Notes: generated by a model from the sequence alone, not told the origin. Positions 33,677 to 43,913 are shown, counted from the stretch's first letter. The stretch is DNA of 64,000 nt from Tropicibacter alexandrii (GCF_003667315.2 NZ_RCTZ02000011.1:87672-151671); one strand, 5' to 3'. Made by a program: numbers and translations.

Positions 33677-34033
33677 ATGAATTGGCCCCGCCCGCCCTCG
33701 GCCCTGACTGCCGCACAGCTTGATCTGCCCCCCCGGAACGCCCGCGTCACCGTGGCCGGGATCGTGATCCTGCGCCAGCGTCCGGGCACGGCCAAGGGCG
33801 TGATCTTCATCACGCTCGAGGACGAAACCGGCGTGGTCAACGTCATCGTCTGGCGCGCGCTTTATGAACGGTTCCGCCGTGCGGTGATCTCGGGGCGGAT
33901 GCTGCGCGTGACGGGGCGCGTGCAGCGCGAGAATGGCGTGACCCATGTCCTCGCCGACACGATCGAGGACATTTCGCACCTGCTCGATCGGCTTGTGGAT
34001 GAAAACCTTCCCCCGGTGCCCGAAATCGGCTAA
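33677..34033 (+). CDS. Orphan OB-fold protein homologous to the C-terminus of DnaE2
   Basis: Protein of 118 aa (122 if started at ATG 33665, inside the SOS-type box). VTVAGIVILRQRPGTAKGV, ITLEDETGVVNVIVW and LRVTGRVQRENGVTHVLAD are the conserved blocks of the C-terminal OB-fold of error-prone polymerase DnaE2 (ImuC). No polymerase, PHP or finger domain precedes it, and the family's usual SRDFH-type end is missing. It may be a remnant of dnaE2 or a functional single-stranded-DNA-binding piece. imuA and imuB are absent nearby. The frame is intact, and a lipoprotein gene follows 37 bp later. Confidence 0.78.
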   Translation: MNWPRPPSALTAAQLDLPPRNARVTVAGIVILRQRPGTAKGVIFITLEDETGVVNVIVWRALYERFRRAVISGRMLRVTGRVQRENGVTHVLADTIEDISHLLDRLVDENLPPVPEIG

Positions 34034-34070
34034 CCTGCGCTGACAAAGGCACGAATAGAGGCCCGAGCAG

Positions 34071-34589
34071 ATGATCCGTCCCCTCGCCCCGCTGATCGCG
34101 ATGGCGTCTCTGGCCGCATGTGCCGCGCCGGAGTCGGTCGCTCGTGCCGATATGGCCCCCTCCGGTCCGCCACCGATGGCCGAACCGGCACGTGACGGCA
34201 AATGCTATGCGCATGAGACCATCCCCGCCATCTACGAACATGTCATGGGCGAAGTGCAGGTCGTGCAGGCGGAAATCGCGCCGGACGGCACCGTGCTGCG
34301 CCCGCCGATCTATCGCCGCGCGCCGGTGCCGCGCATCGTCCGACCGCGCAGCGAAATGACGTTCGAAGCCCCCTGCCCCGAGCAGGTCACGCAGGACTTC
34401 GTCGCGTCGCTGCAACGGGCGCTCGGGGCGCGTGGGTATTTCTCGGGGAACGTGACCGGATGGCTCGATGCCCCCACCACCGCAGCGATCCGCCGCTACC
34501 AACGGGATCGCGGCCTTGAAAGCGCACAATTGTCGCTGGAAACGGCTCGTGCCCTTGGCCTGATCGCCGTAGAGTTGCCGCCTAGCTGA
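34071..34589 (+). CDS. Peptidoglycan-binding-domain lipoprotein
   Basis: Putative lipoprotein of 172 aa. The signal peptide MIRPLAPLIAMASLAAC ends in a lipobox (SLAAC) with Cys17 as the acylated residue. The C-terminal part from about 110 is a PG_binding_1 domain (DFVASLQRALGARGYFSG, then AAIRRYQRDRG), which binds peptidoglycan in many cell-wall proteins. The middle holds two further cysteines. It likely links the outer membrane to the wall. The specific role is unknown. Confidence 0.85.
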   Translation: MIRPLAPLIAMASLAACAAPESVARADMAPSGPPPMAEPARDGKCYAHETIPAIYEHVMGEVQVVQAEIAPDGTVLRPPIYRRAPVPRIVRPRSEMTFEAPCPEQVTQDFVASLQRALGARGYFSGNVTGWLDAPTTAAIRRYQRDRGLESAQLSLETARALGLIAVELPPS

Positions 34590-34637
34590 AAATTAACGCT
34601 TGTTGTGCCAAGGTACCGCGAGGTTGAGGGGAAAACC

Positions 34638-35444
34638 ATGAGCATATCGCGAATCGGCATCGTTGGGTCCGGCATGCTGGGAGATGCCATCATCCGGGCT
34701 TGGCTGGACACAGGGGCCGTGTCCCGAAACACGCTGCGCGTCGCCAATCGCAGCGGCACGGCGCCCGTGCCCGGCATCTCGATCACCACCATCGCCAAGG
34801 ATCTGGCGCAGACCTGCGACACGATCCTGCTGTGCATCCCGCCCGAACAGATCCGGGCACTGGACCTGCACGCGCCCGACGCGCTGATCCTGTCGGTCAT
34901 GGCGGGCGTCTCGCGCGCCGAGTTGACCCGGGCCACGGGCAGCCCGCGTGTCGTCCGGGCCATCAGCAGCCCCGCTGCGGCGTTGCAGCTGGCCTATACG
35001 CCATGGATCGCGTCGGAAGCCGTGACAGAGGCGGACCGCAAGGAGGCCGAGCGCCTGTTTGCCGCGCTTGGCAAGACCGACGAGGTCACGCAAGAGGATC
35101 ACATCGACCTGTTCACCGCCCTGACCGGGCCGGTGCCGGGTTTCGTCGCATGGTTCGCGGCCACGCTGGCCGAACATGCGCGCGGTGAGGGCATCGCCGA
35201 ACCAATCGTCGACCGCGCGATCCGCCAGCTTTTCCTGTCTGCCGGAACGATGCTGGGCCAAGGCAGCCAGACCGCCGAGGACCATGTCACCGGGATGAAG
35301 GCCTATGGCGGAACGACCGCCGCAGGCCTCCATCACCTTGATGCCGGTGACCTGCGTCAGCGCATCGCCTCAGGACTTGGGGTTTCGGCCGAAGCCGCCC
35401 GGACCATCCTCGACCGGCCAGCCCCGGCGCGCGCCCAGACCTGA
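34638..35444 (+). CDS. Pyrroline-5-carboxylate reductase-like protein
   Basis: NAD(P)-binding reductase-like protein of 268 aa with the ProC layout. GIVGSGMLGDAIIRAWLDTG near the start is the dinucleotide-binding motif. The conserved C-terminal dimer helix block is TGPVPGFVAWF with a later QTAEDHVTGMKAYGGTTAAGL, which corresponds to the DxVTSPGGTT signature with the Ser-Pro replaced. That change suggests it may be a ProC paralogue rather than the main proline enzyme. A GAGGGGAAAA ribosome binding site precedes ATG 34638. Single gene, convergent with degP. Confidence 0.82.
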   Translation: MSISRIGIVGSGMLGDAIIRAWLDTGAVSRNTLRVANRSGTAPVPGISITTIAKDLAQTCDTILLCIPPEQIRALDLHAPDALILSVMAGVSRAELTRATGSPRVVRAISSPAAALQLAYTPWIASEAVTEADRKEAERLFAALGKTDEVTQEDHIDLFTALTGPVPGFVAWFAATLAEHARGEGIAEPIVDRAIRQLFLSAGTMLGQGSQTAEDHVTGMKAYGGTTAAGLHHLDAGDLRQRIASGLGVSAEAARTILDRPAPARAQT

Positions 35445-35469
35445 CGCACCCCACGGCCTACACGAAAAA

Positions 35470-35489
35470 GGGCGGCCCGAAGGCCGCCC
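35470..35489. terminator. Bidirectional terminator between proC-like and degP genes
   Basis: GGGCGGCC, tetraloop CGAA, GGCCGCCC. On the plus strand TTGTCGTTT follows; on the minus strand TTTTTCGTG follows. It lies 25 bp after the ProC-like gene and 23 bp after degP. Confidence 0.9.
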
Positions 35490-35512
35490 TTGTCGTTTCG
35501 CATCAGGCGAAT

Positions 35513-36979
<1,467 letters not shown>

Positions 36980-37191
36980 TTGGATCTCCTTGTCTCTGCC
37001 AGCCAGCGTCCGTTCCGGCGCTGCCTGCCTCCTGTTATCCAGTGTGACAAACATAGGTGCTGAGCCGCAACACCAAAGACAGGAATTCCCGCCCTCACAC
37101 AGGTGTGACTGGAAAACACGCACTCGCGATCCACCCCGACGGGATCAGACGATGGTTAAGATTTGTGTAAAAGTTTGGTGGCTGATGCCCT

Positions 37192-37256
37192 GTCCCGGGC
37201 CTGACCCGGGACCTCTCGCCGCAATGGACCATGAGGCCCCGGGTCGAGCCCGGGGC
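37192..37256. repeat. CCCGGG-type inverted-repeat element (copy 2)
   Basis: Arms 37192-37215 (GTCCCGGGCCTGACCCGGG plus ACCTC) and 37233-37256 face each other across 17 bp. The layout and sequence match copy 1 at 15141-15206. It lies in the 292-bp gap between DUF2065 and degP, which also holds the degP promoter region. Confidence 0.85.
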
Positions 37257-37271
37257 GCGCGGGCCATCACA

Positions 37272-37466
37272 TCAAGCGGCCTGCACGATCCACAGCATGA
37301 TCAACCCGGTCGCCAGTGTCGCCAGCCCCAACGCGCGGCGCGTCTCCACCGGCATCTCGCGCAGCGCCTCCAGCAGGCGCTCGACAAGCGAAGGGGCCAG
37401 TGCATAGACCAGCCCCTCGATCACGAGGACCATGGCGATCCCCGTCATTATGTCCCCGAAGGTCAA
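37272..37466 (-). CDS. DUF2065 (YjeT-like) membrane protein
   Basis: Small inner-membrane protein of 64 aa with two hydrophobic helices (IMTGIAMVLVIEGLVYALAP and LGLATLATGLIMLWIVQ) separated by a basic-acidic loop with a LREMP motif, matching DUF2065. Its ATG overlaps the hflC stop by 4 bases, so it is part of the hflK-hflC unit, as in many proteobacteria. It probably assists HflKC, although its function is not established. Confidence 0.9.
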   Translation of the reverse strand: MTFGDIMTGIAMVLVIEGLVYALAPSLVERLLEALREMPVETRRALGLATLATGLIMLWIVQAA

Positions 37467-38515
37467 TTCCCTGCGGGGGCTTCATCCGCCTCGGGCGCGT
37501 CGGGCGCCGGGGCGGGGTCGGCCGGTTGCGGGGCCGCCGCGTCGGCATCGGGGGCCTCGGGAGCGGCATCGCCTTCCGCCGGGGCCGGTGCCTCGGGCGC
37601 CTCGTCGGCGGCCTCTGGGCGCGGCGCGGCACTGATCGGCGTACCGGAGTTTTCCGAGCGGAAATACTCGAAGAACTGGCTGTCCGGGGTCATCACCATC
37701 ATCGAATTGTCGCCACCCAGCGAATTCGCATAGGCCTGCAGCGAGCGATAGAAGGCGAAGAATTCCGGATCGGCCCCATAGGCATCGGCAAAGATCGCGT
37801 TGCGCTCGGCATCCGCTTCACCGCGGATGACGTTGGCTTCGCGTTCTGCCTCCGACAGGGTTTCGGTCACGGTACGATCCGCCAGAGCGCGCACACGCTG
37901 CGCCGCCTCGCGACCCCGGGCCCGTTCATCCTCGGCCTCGCGCTGGCGTTCTGCGCGCATCCGGTCGAATGTGGCCGAAAGGTTCTGTGACGGCAGGTTG
38001 GTCTGCTTCAGCCGCACGTCCACGACCTCGAGCCCCAGCGAGTTCGCCTCGATCCGGGCCTGATCGCGGATGCGGTTCATCAGGTCACGGCGATCCTCCG
38101 ACAGGATACGGTCGGATGTCACCTGATCGGCACCCAGCACTTCCCGGATCTGGGCGTTGAGAATGCCTTGCAGGCGGTCCTCGGCCAGACCGATGCCACC
38201 GACGCCCACGGCCTGACGAAACAGGACCACGTCGGAGATGCGGTAACGCGCAAAGGCGTCGACGATCAGGCGGCGGTCATCGGCGGGTGTGACTTCGATT
38301 TCCTCGGTGTCGAGCGACAGGATCCGGTCGTCATAGTAGACCACTTCCTGGATCAGCGGGATCTTGAAGGCCAAACCCGGGTCTTCCTTGACGGCCTTGA
38401 TCTGGCCGAATTGCAGCACCAGCGCCTTTTGCTTCTCGTTGACCACGTAGATCGACGACAGCGCCGCCACGAGGATCACGACGAGGACGGGTAGGATGAA
38501 TGTCGTCTTGCGCAT
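37463..38515 (-). CDS. hflC: HflC, protease modulator subunit
   Basis: SPFH/prohibitin-domain membrane protein of 350 aa. An N-terminal anchor (FILPVLVVILVAALSSIYVV) is followed by NEKQKALVLQFGQI and a long helical region rich in Arg, Glu and Ala (about 180-250). With HflK it forms a large periplasmic cage around FtsH that controls membrane-protein degradation. Residues from about 300 form an acidic Ala/Pro/Glu-rich tail longer than in E. coli HflC. One base separates it from the hflK stop. Confidence 0.95.
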   Translation of the reverse strand: MRKTTFILPVLVVILVAALSSIYVVNEKQKALVLQFGQIKAVKEDPGLAFKIPLIQEVVYYDDRILSLDTEEIEVTPADDRRLIVDAFARYRISDVVLFRQAVGVGGIGLAEDRLQGILNAQIREVLGADQVTSDRILSEDRRDLMNRIRDQARIEANSLGLEVVDVRLKQTNLPSQNLSATFDRMRAERQREAEDERARGREAAQRVRALADRTVTETLSEAEREANVIRGEADAERNAIFADAYGADPEFFAFYRSLQAYANSLGGDNSMMVMTPDSQFFEYFRSENSGTPISAAPRPEAADEAPEAPAPAEGDAAPEAPDADAAAPQPADPAPAPDAPEADEAPAGN

Positions 38516-38516
38516 C

Positions 38517-39662
38517 TCAGTTGCCCCCCCGGCGAAGTTCGTTCAGCGGCAGGTACGGCACAACGCCGCCGCCCTCCCCGTTGCTGAGGCTGGGGTCGAG
38601 GATCATCTTGTCCACGCTGCGCATCACGCCTTCCATGGTTTCCAGATACAGGCGGCGGCGCGTGACCTCGGGGGCCTGCGCGTATTCCTGCTGCACCGAG
38701 GTAAAGCGCGCGGCCTCACCCAATGCGTTGTTGACGACCTGCGCGCGATAGCCTTCGGCCTCTTCGCGCACCTGCGCGGCCTGACCACGCGCCTCGGCAA
38801 CCACCCGGTTGGCATAGGCGTCGGCTTCGCGTTCCAGACGGTCGCGTTCCTGTTCGGCCGCCTGCACGTCGCGGAAGGCGTCGATCACCTCGGCGGGCGG
38901 GTCGGCCGTGTCGAGGTTCACGCGGACGATGCGGATGCCCGAATTGTATTCGTCCAGCGTGTTCTGGATGTTCTGCAACGCGGTATCGGCGATCAGACCA
39001 CGGTCCCGGTTAAGGATCGGGGCGAGGTTGCTGGCCGCGATGATCTCGCGCATGACCGCCTCGGAAGCGGCGCGCACGGTTTCCTCGGGCTCGGCGATGT
39101 TGAACAGGAAATGCGACGGATTCGAGATGTTCCAGACCACCTGGAAGTCGATATCGACGATGTTCGCATCCGTGGTCAGCATCAGGCCGTTATCGGCCCC
39201 GCGCCCGGCGCCGATGGTCTCGGTCCGCTGCGAGGTGACGTTGACCTTTTCATAGGTCACGACAGGCCATGGGGCAAAGTTCAGACCGGGATTGCCAATG
39301 CTGTATTCCTTGCCAAGGAACAATTCGACGGACTGCTCTTCGGGCTTGACGGTGTAGAAGCTGCCAAAGGCCCAAAGCGCCACGATACCCAACGCCGCAA
39401 GGCCCAAAGTGGTCCGGGTCACGCCGGGGCCGCCAGAGCCACCACCGCCGGGCAGACCGCCACGGCCATTGCCGCCGCCGCCCTTGCCGCCCATCAGGAC
39501 CTTGAGACGTTCCTGACCCTTCTTCATCAGCTCGTCGATCTCGGGGATCTGGTTGTCGTCGGGACGCTTGCCGCCATTCCCGCCGTTTTGTGGCGGGCGG
39601 CCATTGCCGCCACCCTGATTGCCACCGCCGCCACCCCAGGGGCCGCCGCTGTTTCCTGCCAT
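38517..39662 (-). CDS. hflK: HflK, protease modulator subunit
   Basis: SPFH-domain partner of HflC, 381 aa. The N-terminal about 100 residues are Gly, Asn and Pro rich (GNSGGPWGGGGGNQGGGNG), typical of HflK. One transmembrane segment (LGLAALGIVALWAFGSFY) follows, then YTVKPEEQSVELFLGKEY and the SPFH domain with a long helical C-terminal part (EQERDRLEREADAYANRV). It modulates FtsH. First of a compact hflK-hflC-DUF2065 unit, with degP after it. Confidence 0.95.
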   Translation of the reverse strand: MAGNSGGPWGGGGGNQGGGNGRPPQNGGNGGKRPDDNQIPEIDELMKKGQERLKVLMGGKGGGGNGRGGLPGGGGSGGPGVTRTTLGLAALGIVALWAFGSFYTVKPEEQSVELFLGKEYSIGNPGLNFAPWPVVTYEKVNVTSQRTETIGAGRGADNGLMLTTDANIVDIDFQVVWNISNPSHFLFNIAEPEETVRAASEAVMREIIAASNLAPILNRDRGLIADTALQNIQNTLDEYNSGIRIVRVNLDTADPPAEVIDAFRDVQAAEQERDRLEREADAYANRVVAEARGQAAQVREEAEGYRAQVVNNALGEAARFTSVQQEYAQAPEVTRRRLYLETMEGVMRSVDKMILDPSLSNGEGGGVVPYLPLNELRRGGN

Positions 39663-39729
39663 GTAAATCGTCTCCCTCGGATTACCTGTAAGGCACTTGC
39701 TGCCTAAGCTGTGTGTTATGATGCGGAAT

Positions 39730-41169
39730 TCAAGCCTTGCGGACCGGGTTGCGCATCGTGACGATCTCTTCGGACATCGTCGGGTGGACCGCCACGGTAC
39801 GGTCGAAATCCTCTTTGGTCGCGCCCATCTTGACCGCGATGCCCGCCAACTGGATCATTTCGCCCGCCCCAGGCGCGACGATATGACAGCCCAGCACCTT
39901 GCGGGTCTCCTGGCTGACGATCAGTTTCATCAGCACGCGGTCGGTCGTCTCGGCAAAGGCCGATTGCATGGGCCGGAACGAGGTGCAGTAGACCTCGACC
40001 GGTTCCTGATCGCGGGCTTGTTCCTCGGTCAGGCCGATGGTGCCGAATTCCGGCTGGGTGAAGACCGCCGAGGGGATCAGCTCGTGATCCACCTTGGTCG
40101 GGTTGCCCTTGAAGACGGTCTCGACAAAGGCCATGCCCTCGCGGATCGCCACCGGGGTCAGGTTGACCCGGTCGGTGACATCGCCGATGGCGTAGATCGA
40201 GGGCACCTTGGTCTGGCTGTAGTCATCGACCTCGATGGCGCCGTTGCGGGCCAGCGCCAGGCCCAGCTCCTCCAGCCCCATATCGTCGGAATTGGGGCGC
40301 CGCCCGGTGGCAAAGAAGACGGCGTCATAGACCAGTTCCTCGCCATTGGTGGCCTTGACGCGGATCGGGCCCTCGGGGCCGTGCGCTTCGTCGGTCAGGT
40401 CGTCATGGCCGTATTGGCGCTCTTCGACGGGGCCGGCCACCTTTTCGTGATCGGCATGGCACATTTCGACGATGTCGGTGCCGACATGCAGCTTGATGCC
40501 GCGTTCCTGCATGCTGTCCGAGATGAGCCCCCGCGCCTCGTCGTCGAAGCCGCGCAGGATCTGCGCGCCGCGATAATACTGCGTCACCTCGACGCCCAAG
40601 CCGTGCAGGATGCAGGCGAATTCGCAGGCGATGTAGCCGCCACCGATGATCAGCACCGTCTTCGGCAATTCCTTGAGGTGAAAGATGTCGTCCGACACCA
40701 TGCCGAGATGCGCATTGGGCATGTCGGGCCGCACCGGGCGCCCGCCGGTGGCGATCAGGATATGTTTCGCGGTAAAGGTCTCGCCCGTCGACAGCTCGAC
40801 CGTGTGGGCGTCCTTCAGCCGGGCGCGCGCATCGAAGGTCTCGACGCCAGAGCCCTTGAGCAGCTTGCGGTAGACGCCTTCGAGCCGGTCGAGTTCGGCG
40901 TCGAGCTTGGCCTTGAACCGGTCCCAGTCAAAGCTGCCATCGGCGATGTCCCAGCCATAGGCGCGGGCATCGGCGGGCATGGCGGCGTATTCGCTGGCGA
41001 AAACCATCAGCTTTTTCGGCACGCAGCCGCGAATGACGCAGGTGCCGCCATAGCGATCCTCTTCGGCCAATGCGACCTTCGCGCCGGCCTCGCCAGCCGC
41101 GACGCGCGCCGCGCGCACCCCGCCCGAACCGCCACCGATCACGAACAGGTCATAGTCGAACTCACTCAT
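39730..41169 (-). CDS. gor: Glutathione-disulfide reductase
   Basis: FAD/NADPH disulfide reductase of 479 aa. The N-terminal FAD motif is VIGGGSGGVRAARVAA and the redox disulfide is GGTCVIRGCVPKKL. The second nucleotide-binding motif is VLIIGGGYIACEFACIL. The C-terminal TVAVHPTMSEE holds the active-site histidine. It keeps glutathione reduced, which fits the exported glutathione peroxidase elsewhere in the window. An insertion of charged residues around 245-270 (VEERQYGHDDLTDEAHG) is longer than in E. coli Gor. AAGGAGCGA precedes ATG 41169. Confidence 0.95.
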   Translation of the reverse strand: MSEFDYDLFVIGGGSGGVRAARVAAGEAGAKVALAEEDRYGGTCVIRGCVPKKLMVFASEYAAMPADARAYGWDIADGSFDWDRFKAKLDAELDRLEGVYRKLLKGSGVETFDARARLKDAHTVELSTGETFTAKHILIATGGRPVRPDMPNAHLGMVSDDIFHLKELPKTVLIIGGGYIACEFACILHGLGVEVTQYYRGAQILRGFDDEARGLISDSMQERGIKLHVGTDIVEMCHADHEKVAGPVEERQYGHDDLTDEAHGPEGPIRVKATNGEELVYDAVFFATGRRPNSDDMGLEELGLALARNGAIEVDDYSQTKVPSIYAIGDVTDRVNLTPVAIREGMAFVETVFKGNPTKVDHELIPSAVFTQPEFGTIGLTEEQARDQEPVEVYCTSFRPMQSAFAETTDRVLMKLIVSQETRKVLGCHIVAPGAGEMIQLAGIAVKMGATKEDFDRTVAVHPTMSEEIVTMRNPVRKA

Positions 41170-41241
41170 GAAATCGCTCCTTCGCCGCTTTGGCGAAAGG
41201 TATTTCACATGGGTCGGGGGAAGGCCAGACGAAGGGGCGGT

Positions 41242-41883
41242 TTAGTTGCCGCTTTGGGAAAAGTGCTGGTAATCCTTGAGGCTGGTCCAGTCGCCGCCCC
41301 AGCCCCAGCCGCGCGCCTTGAAGGCCCGGACAACCGGGTCGCCCTCGCGGATGATGCCCTGGACGTCCGGGCCGCGTTCCTCCGCCTCGTCAAAGGCCTT
41401 GCCCCCCTCGGGCGAGGTATAGCCGCCTTTGACATAGGGGTTCTGAACCGGGTTGATGTCCATCGCCGTGCCAAAGGCGTGCTGCGACAGGCGGTTGGTG
41501 CCGCCCACGGTGCGACAGTTGAAGGCCGATGTGTTGTTCGCCGCCATCGACAGGTCGTCCTTGCCAAAGAACATATGCACCGGCTGCATCCGTTCGATGG
41601 GAAACGCCAGATCGTGCAACTCGGCAAAGATGTCGAGCACCGTATCCGCCACCTCGGCAGCGACGATCATCTGGCCGGTGCGATCCTGCCCGGCAAAGTC
41701 GCGATAGGGCATTGTCAGCAGCGCCAGCGCGTCGCGCGACGGGCAGCCCTTGCCCTCGTGCCAGCTGACCCCGTTCATGCGCGCCCACATGTCATCGGGG
41801 ATCGGGCCTTGCGTGCCGCGCTCGGCCCATGCCGCGCCGCCCAGCGCACACAGAACCGCGATCAGAATTGCTCGATGGTCCAT
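41242..41883 (-). CDS. Exported M15-type murein peptidase (VanY-like / extensin-like)
   Basis: Secreted peptidase-like protein of 213 aa. A short signal peptide (MDHRAILIAVLCALGGAAWA) is followed by a domain with SQHAFGTAMDINPVQNPY, the zinc-binding HxxxxxxxD block of M15 D-Ala-D-Ala carboxypeptidases and L-Ala-D-Glu endopeptidases. The late WGGDWTSLKDYQHF supplies the final histidine. It probably trims peptidoglycan. ATG 41883 was chosen because the signal peptide starts there. It lies between gor and an uncharacterised membrane-protein gene. Confidence 0.85.
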   Translation of the reverse strand: MDHRAILIAVLCALGGAAWAERGTQGPIPDDMWARMNGVSWHEGKGCPSRDALALLTMPYRDFAGQDRTGQMIVAAEVADTVLDIFAELHDLAFPIERMQPVHMFFGKDDLSMAANNTSAFNCRTVGGTNRLSQHAFGTAMDINPVQNPYVKGGYTSPEGGKAFDEAEERGPDVQGIIREGDPVVRAFKARGWGWGGDWTSLKDYQHFSQSGN

Positions 41884-41941
41884 GCCCCACCTCCGCTTTG
41901 TTGCACGGTCAATATGGGGGGCAGCGGGGCGGATCACAAAG

Positions 41942-42541
41942 TCAGGAATCCCCGGCCCTTGCAGCAATCTGCTGATTGGGCGGGGTTTCAGCATCGGGCC
42001 AGTAGGCCTTGATTACAGCCAATGCCCGACGCTGCGCTTTCCCGTCAAGCATGCCAAACGGCAGGGTGCGCGAGTTGCGTTGAGCATCGGTGCCGAATTC
42101 GACAAAGCCGACGATCCCGTCGAGCATTCCGCGTTGCAGGTCGAAATATCGAACCTCGGTCCAGCCAAGGCGGGTGTCGGCGCCGCGATCCCCGAAGTCT
42201 TGGCTGGGCCAGACCATACCTTCGGGCCCAAAATAAATAGACCTAACCACGGTTGGCGTTGTGCCATCCCGACGTCGTCGTGCCCACCAGCCGATACCGT
42301 AGGCCAGGCTAAAGATTGCGCCCATCAAACCGGCCGCCACCGCACCCTCCACCAAGCGGAGGGCACAGACAAAGGCAAACATCTGGGCGATGAACACGGC
42401 CTCGGACAGGCGTGCGGTCTGCGTCGCGGGCACCCTGCGACGCAGAAAGAACGGCACCGCATCGGCAACTAACAGCAGAGCCAGAACCGCAGAGCAGAGC
42501 CAGATCAGCACCGTCACCTCGGCGCCCGCGACGAAATCCAT
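41942..42541 (-). CDS. Uncharacterised membrane protein
   Basis: Protein of 199 aa with three hydrophobic segments in the first 110 residues (VTVLIWLCSAVLALLLVADA, AVFIAQMFAFVCALRLVEGA, AGLMGAIFSLAYGIGWW). A soluble C-terminal half contains VVRSIYFGPEGMVWPSQDFG and a WTEVRYFDLQRGML stretch, which looks like a PH-like membrane-protein domain (DUF-type). No specific family recognised. The start at 42541 (MDFVAGAEV) sits just before helix 1. Same strand as rpiA and the murein peptidase. Confidence 0.65.
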   Translation of the reverse strand: MDFVAGAEVTVLIWLCSAVLALLLVADAVPFFLRRRVPATQTARLSEAVFIAQMFAFVCALRLVEGAVAAGLMGAIFSLAYGIGWWARRRRDGTTPTVVRSIYFGPEGMVWPSQDFGDRGADTRLGWTEVRYFDLQRGMLDGIVGFVEFGTDAQRNSRTLPFGMLDGKAQRRALAVIKAYWPDAETPPNQQIAARAGDS

Positions 42542-42631
42542 CCCGAGAAAAACAAGCCCAGAAGGCTGAGGAAACCCGGAAAAGGCCAGTGCCAACGGGT
42601 TACGACCTTGGTCGTGAACACCGGGGCCTGT

Positions 42632-43414
42632 TCAGATGTCGCGGAACAGGTTGTCATCCTCGACGAAATCCAACTGGGTTTCCTGCACCGTCCCGGCATT
42701 GATGTCGCGGGTTTCCACCCGGCCGTCGCCATAGCCGATCACCACCGTGTCGCAAATGTCGATGAACAGCCCGTTTTCCACCACGCCCGGAATCTGGTTC
42801 AGCACCAGCGCCAGCTGCCGGGCGTTGCCGATGCGTTGCAAGTGCAGGTCGAGGATGTGGTTGCCCTCGTCGGTGATATAGGGCCGGTCGCCATTCATCC
42901 GAAGCGTCGTCTGCCGCCCCATCACATCCATGGAAATCAGCGTTTCCTCGATCAGCGCCTGTGTCGTCGGCCAGCCAAAGGGGATGACCTCGACCGGCAG
43001 CGGGAAATGCCCCAGATGCTCGACCTCCTTCGCCGCGTCGGCAATCACCACCATCTGGTCGGAGGCCGTCGCCACGATCTTTTCCTGCAACAGCGCGCCG
43101 CCGCCGCCCTTGACCAGCGCGAGATTGGCGTCGAACTCATCCGCCCCGTCGATGGTCAGGTCCAGCCAGCGCGCCTCGTCGAGGCTGATGACCTCAATGC
43201 CGACCTCGCGCGCCAGTTCGGCGGTCCGGGCCGAGGTCGGGATGCCCTTGAAGCGCATCCCCTCTTCGCGGACCTTCTCGCCGAGACAGCGCACCAGCCA
43301 TGCGGCAGTGGACCCCGTCCCCAGCCCCACGCGCATCCCGTCCTCGACGAACTCGGCCGCGCGCTTGGCGGCCACGTATTTCGCCTTGTCGATGGGGGAA
43401 AGCTCTCCGCTCAT
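42632..43414 (-). CDS. rpiA: Ribose-5-phosphate isomerase A
   Basis: Pentose-phosphate enzyme of 260 aa interconverting ribose 5-phosphate and ribulose 5-phosphate. VGLGTGSTAAWLVRCLGEKV near 29-48 is the substrate phosphate loop. LTIDGADEFDANLALVKGGG near 86-105 holds the catalytic Asp residues and Lys, and ALLQEKIVA follows. The C-terminal extension (about 30 aa beyond the E. coli length) ends in TQLDFVEDDNLFRDI. Its 5' end and promoter region are duplicated in degenerate form at 44030-44200. Confidence 0.96.
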   Translation of the reverse strand: MSGELSPIDKAKYVAAKRAAEFVEDGMRVGLGTGSTAAWLVRCLGEKVREEGMRFKGIPTSARTAELAREVGIEVISLDEARWLDLTIDGADEFDANLALVKGGGGALLQEKIVATASDQMVVIADAAKEVEHLGHFPLPVEVIPFGWPTTQALIEETLISMDVMGRQTTLRMNGDRPYITDEGNHILDLHLQRIGNARQLALVLNQIPGVVENGLFIDICDTVVIGYGDGRVETRDINAGTVQETQLDFVEDDNLFRDI

Positions 43415-43487
43415 GGCCGGTCCTTGGATTGATGTGCGCGTAGGCGATGTATACTGAGCCGACCGTCCCGACGCGAGAGAAAATCCC

Positions 43488-43913
43488 TCACATTCTGATG
43501 GCGATCGGATCGAAGCCGATCTTCAGGTCCAGCTTGCCCTTGCCCGACACGCCCAGCGGCTTGCAACGCGCCTTGCCGCTGTCGACCGAAGCGCGGCTGC
43601 CGAGATTGGCAAAGAAGGTCAGGTCGCGGATGACCTTCTTGCCGTTTGCCTTGACCCACCCCTTGCGCAGGGCCGCGAACTTGTTCTGGATCATGAAGGT
43701 GCTTTGGGCCGCATAGGCACCGCAGACCATCGGCACGCCACCGATCTCCAGCACATGATAGGTCATCAGCAACGCCCCGCGGCCTTGGCTTTCACCCAGT
43801 GAGCCTTGAGTGAACTGCTTGGTAATCGGAACCTCGATGACCTTGTCTTTGGCAAGGACGGGGAAGGCACATGCAAGGCTCAGGACAGCGGCGGAAAACA
43901 CGGGGCGGAACAT
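43488..43913 (-). CDS. Secreted protein of unknown function
   Basis: Exported protein of 141 aa. A signal peptide (MFRPVFSAAVLSLACAFPVLA) is cleaved before KDKVIEVPIT. The mature part includes TQGSLGESQGRGALLMTYHV, a VCGAYAAQS segment and RDLTFFANLG; two cysteines (VCGAY and ARCKP) could form a disulfide. No family recognised. GAAGGAG lies upstream of ATG 43913. It is flanked by the intact rpiA 5' end and its degenerate copy, in the same orientation as both. Confidence 0.7.
   Translation of the reverse strand: MFRPVFSAAVLSLACAFPVLAKDKVIEVPITKQFTQGSLGESQGRGALLMTYHVLEIGGVPMVCGAYAAQSTFMIQNKFAALRKGWVKANGKKVIRDLTFFANLGSRASVDSGKARCKPLGVSGKGKLDLKIGFDPIAIRM

Noticed and set aside
39697..42012. 771-codon plus-strand open frame opposite gor and the murein peptidase
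   Set aside because: Shadow frame of high-GC coding DNA; no recognisable domain or ribosome binding site, while gor has all catalytic motifs.
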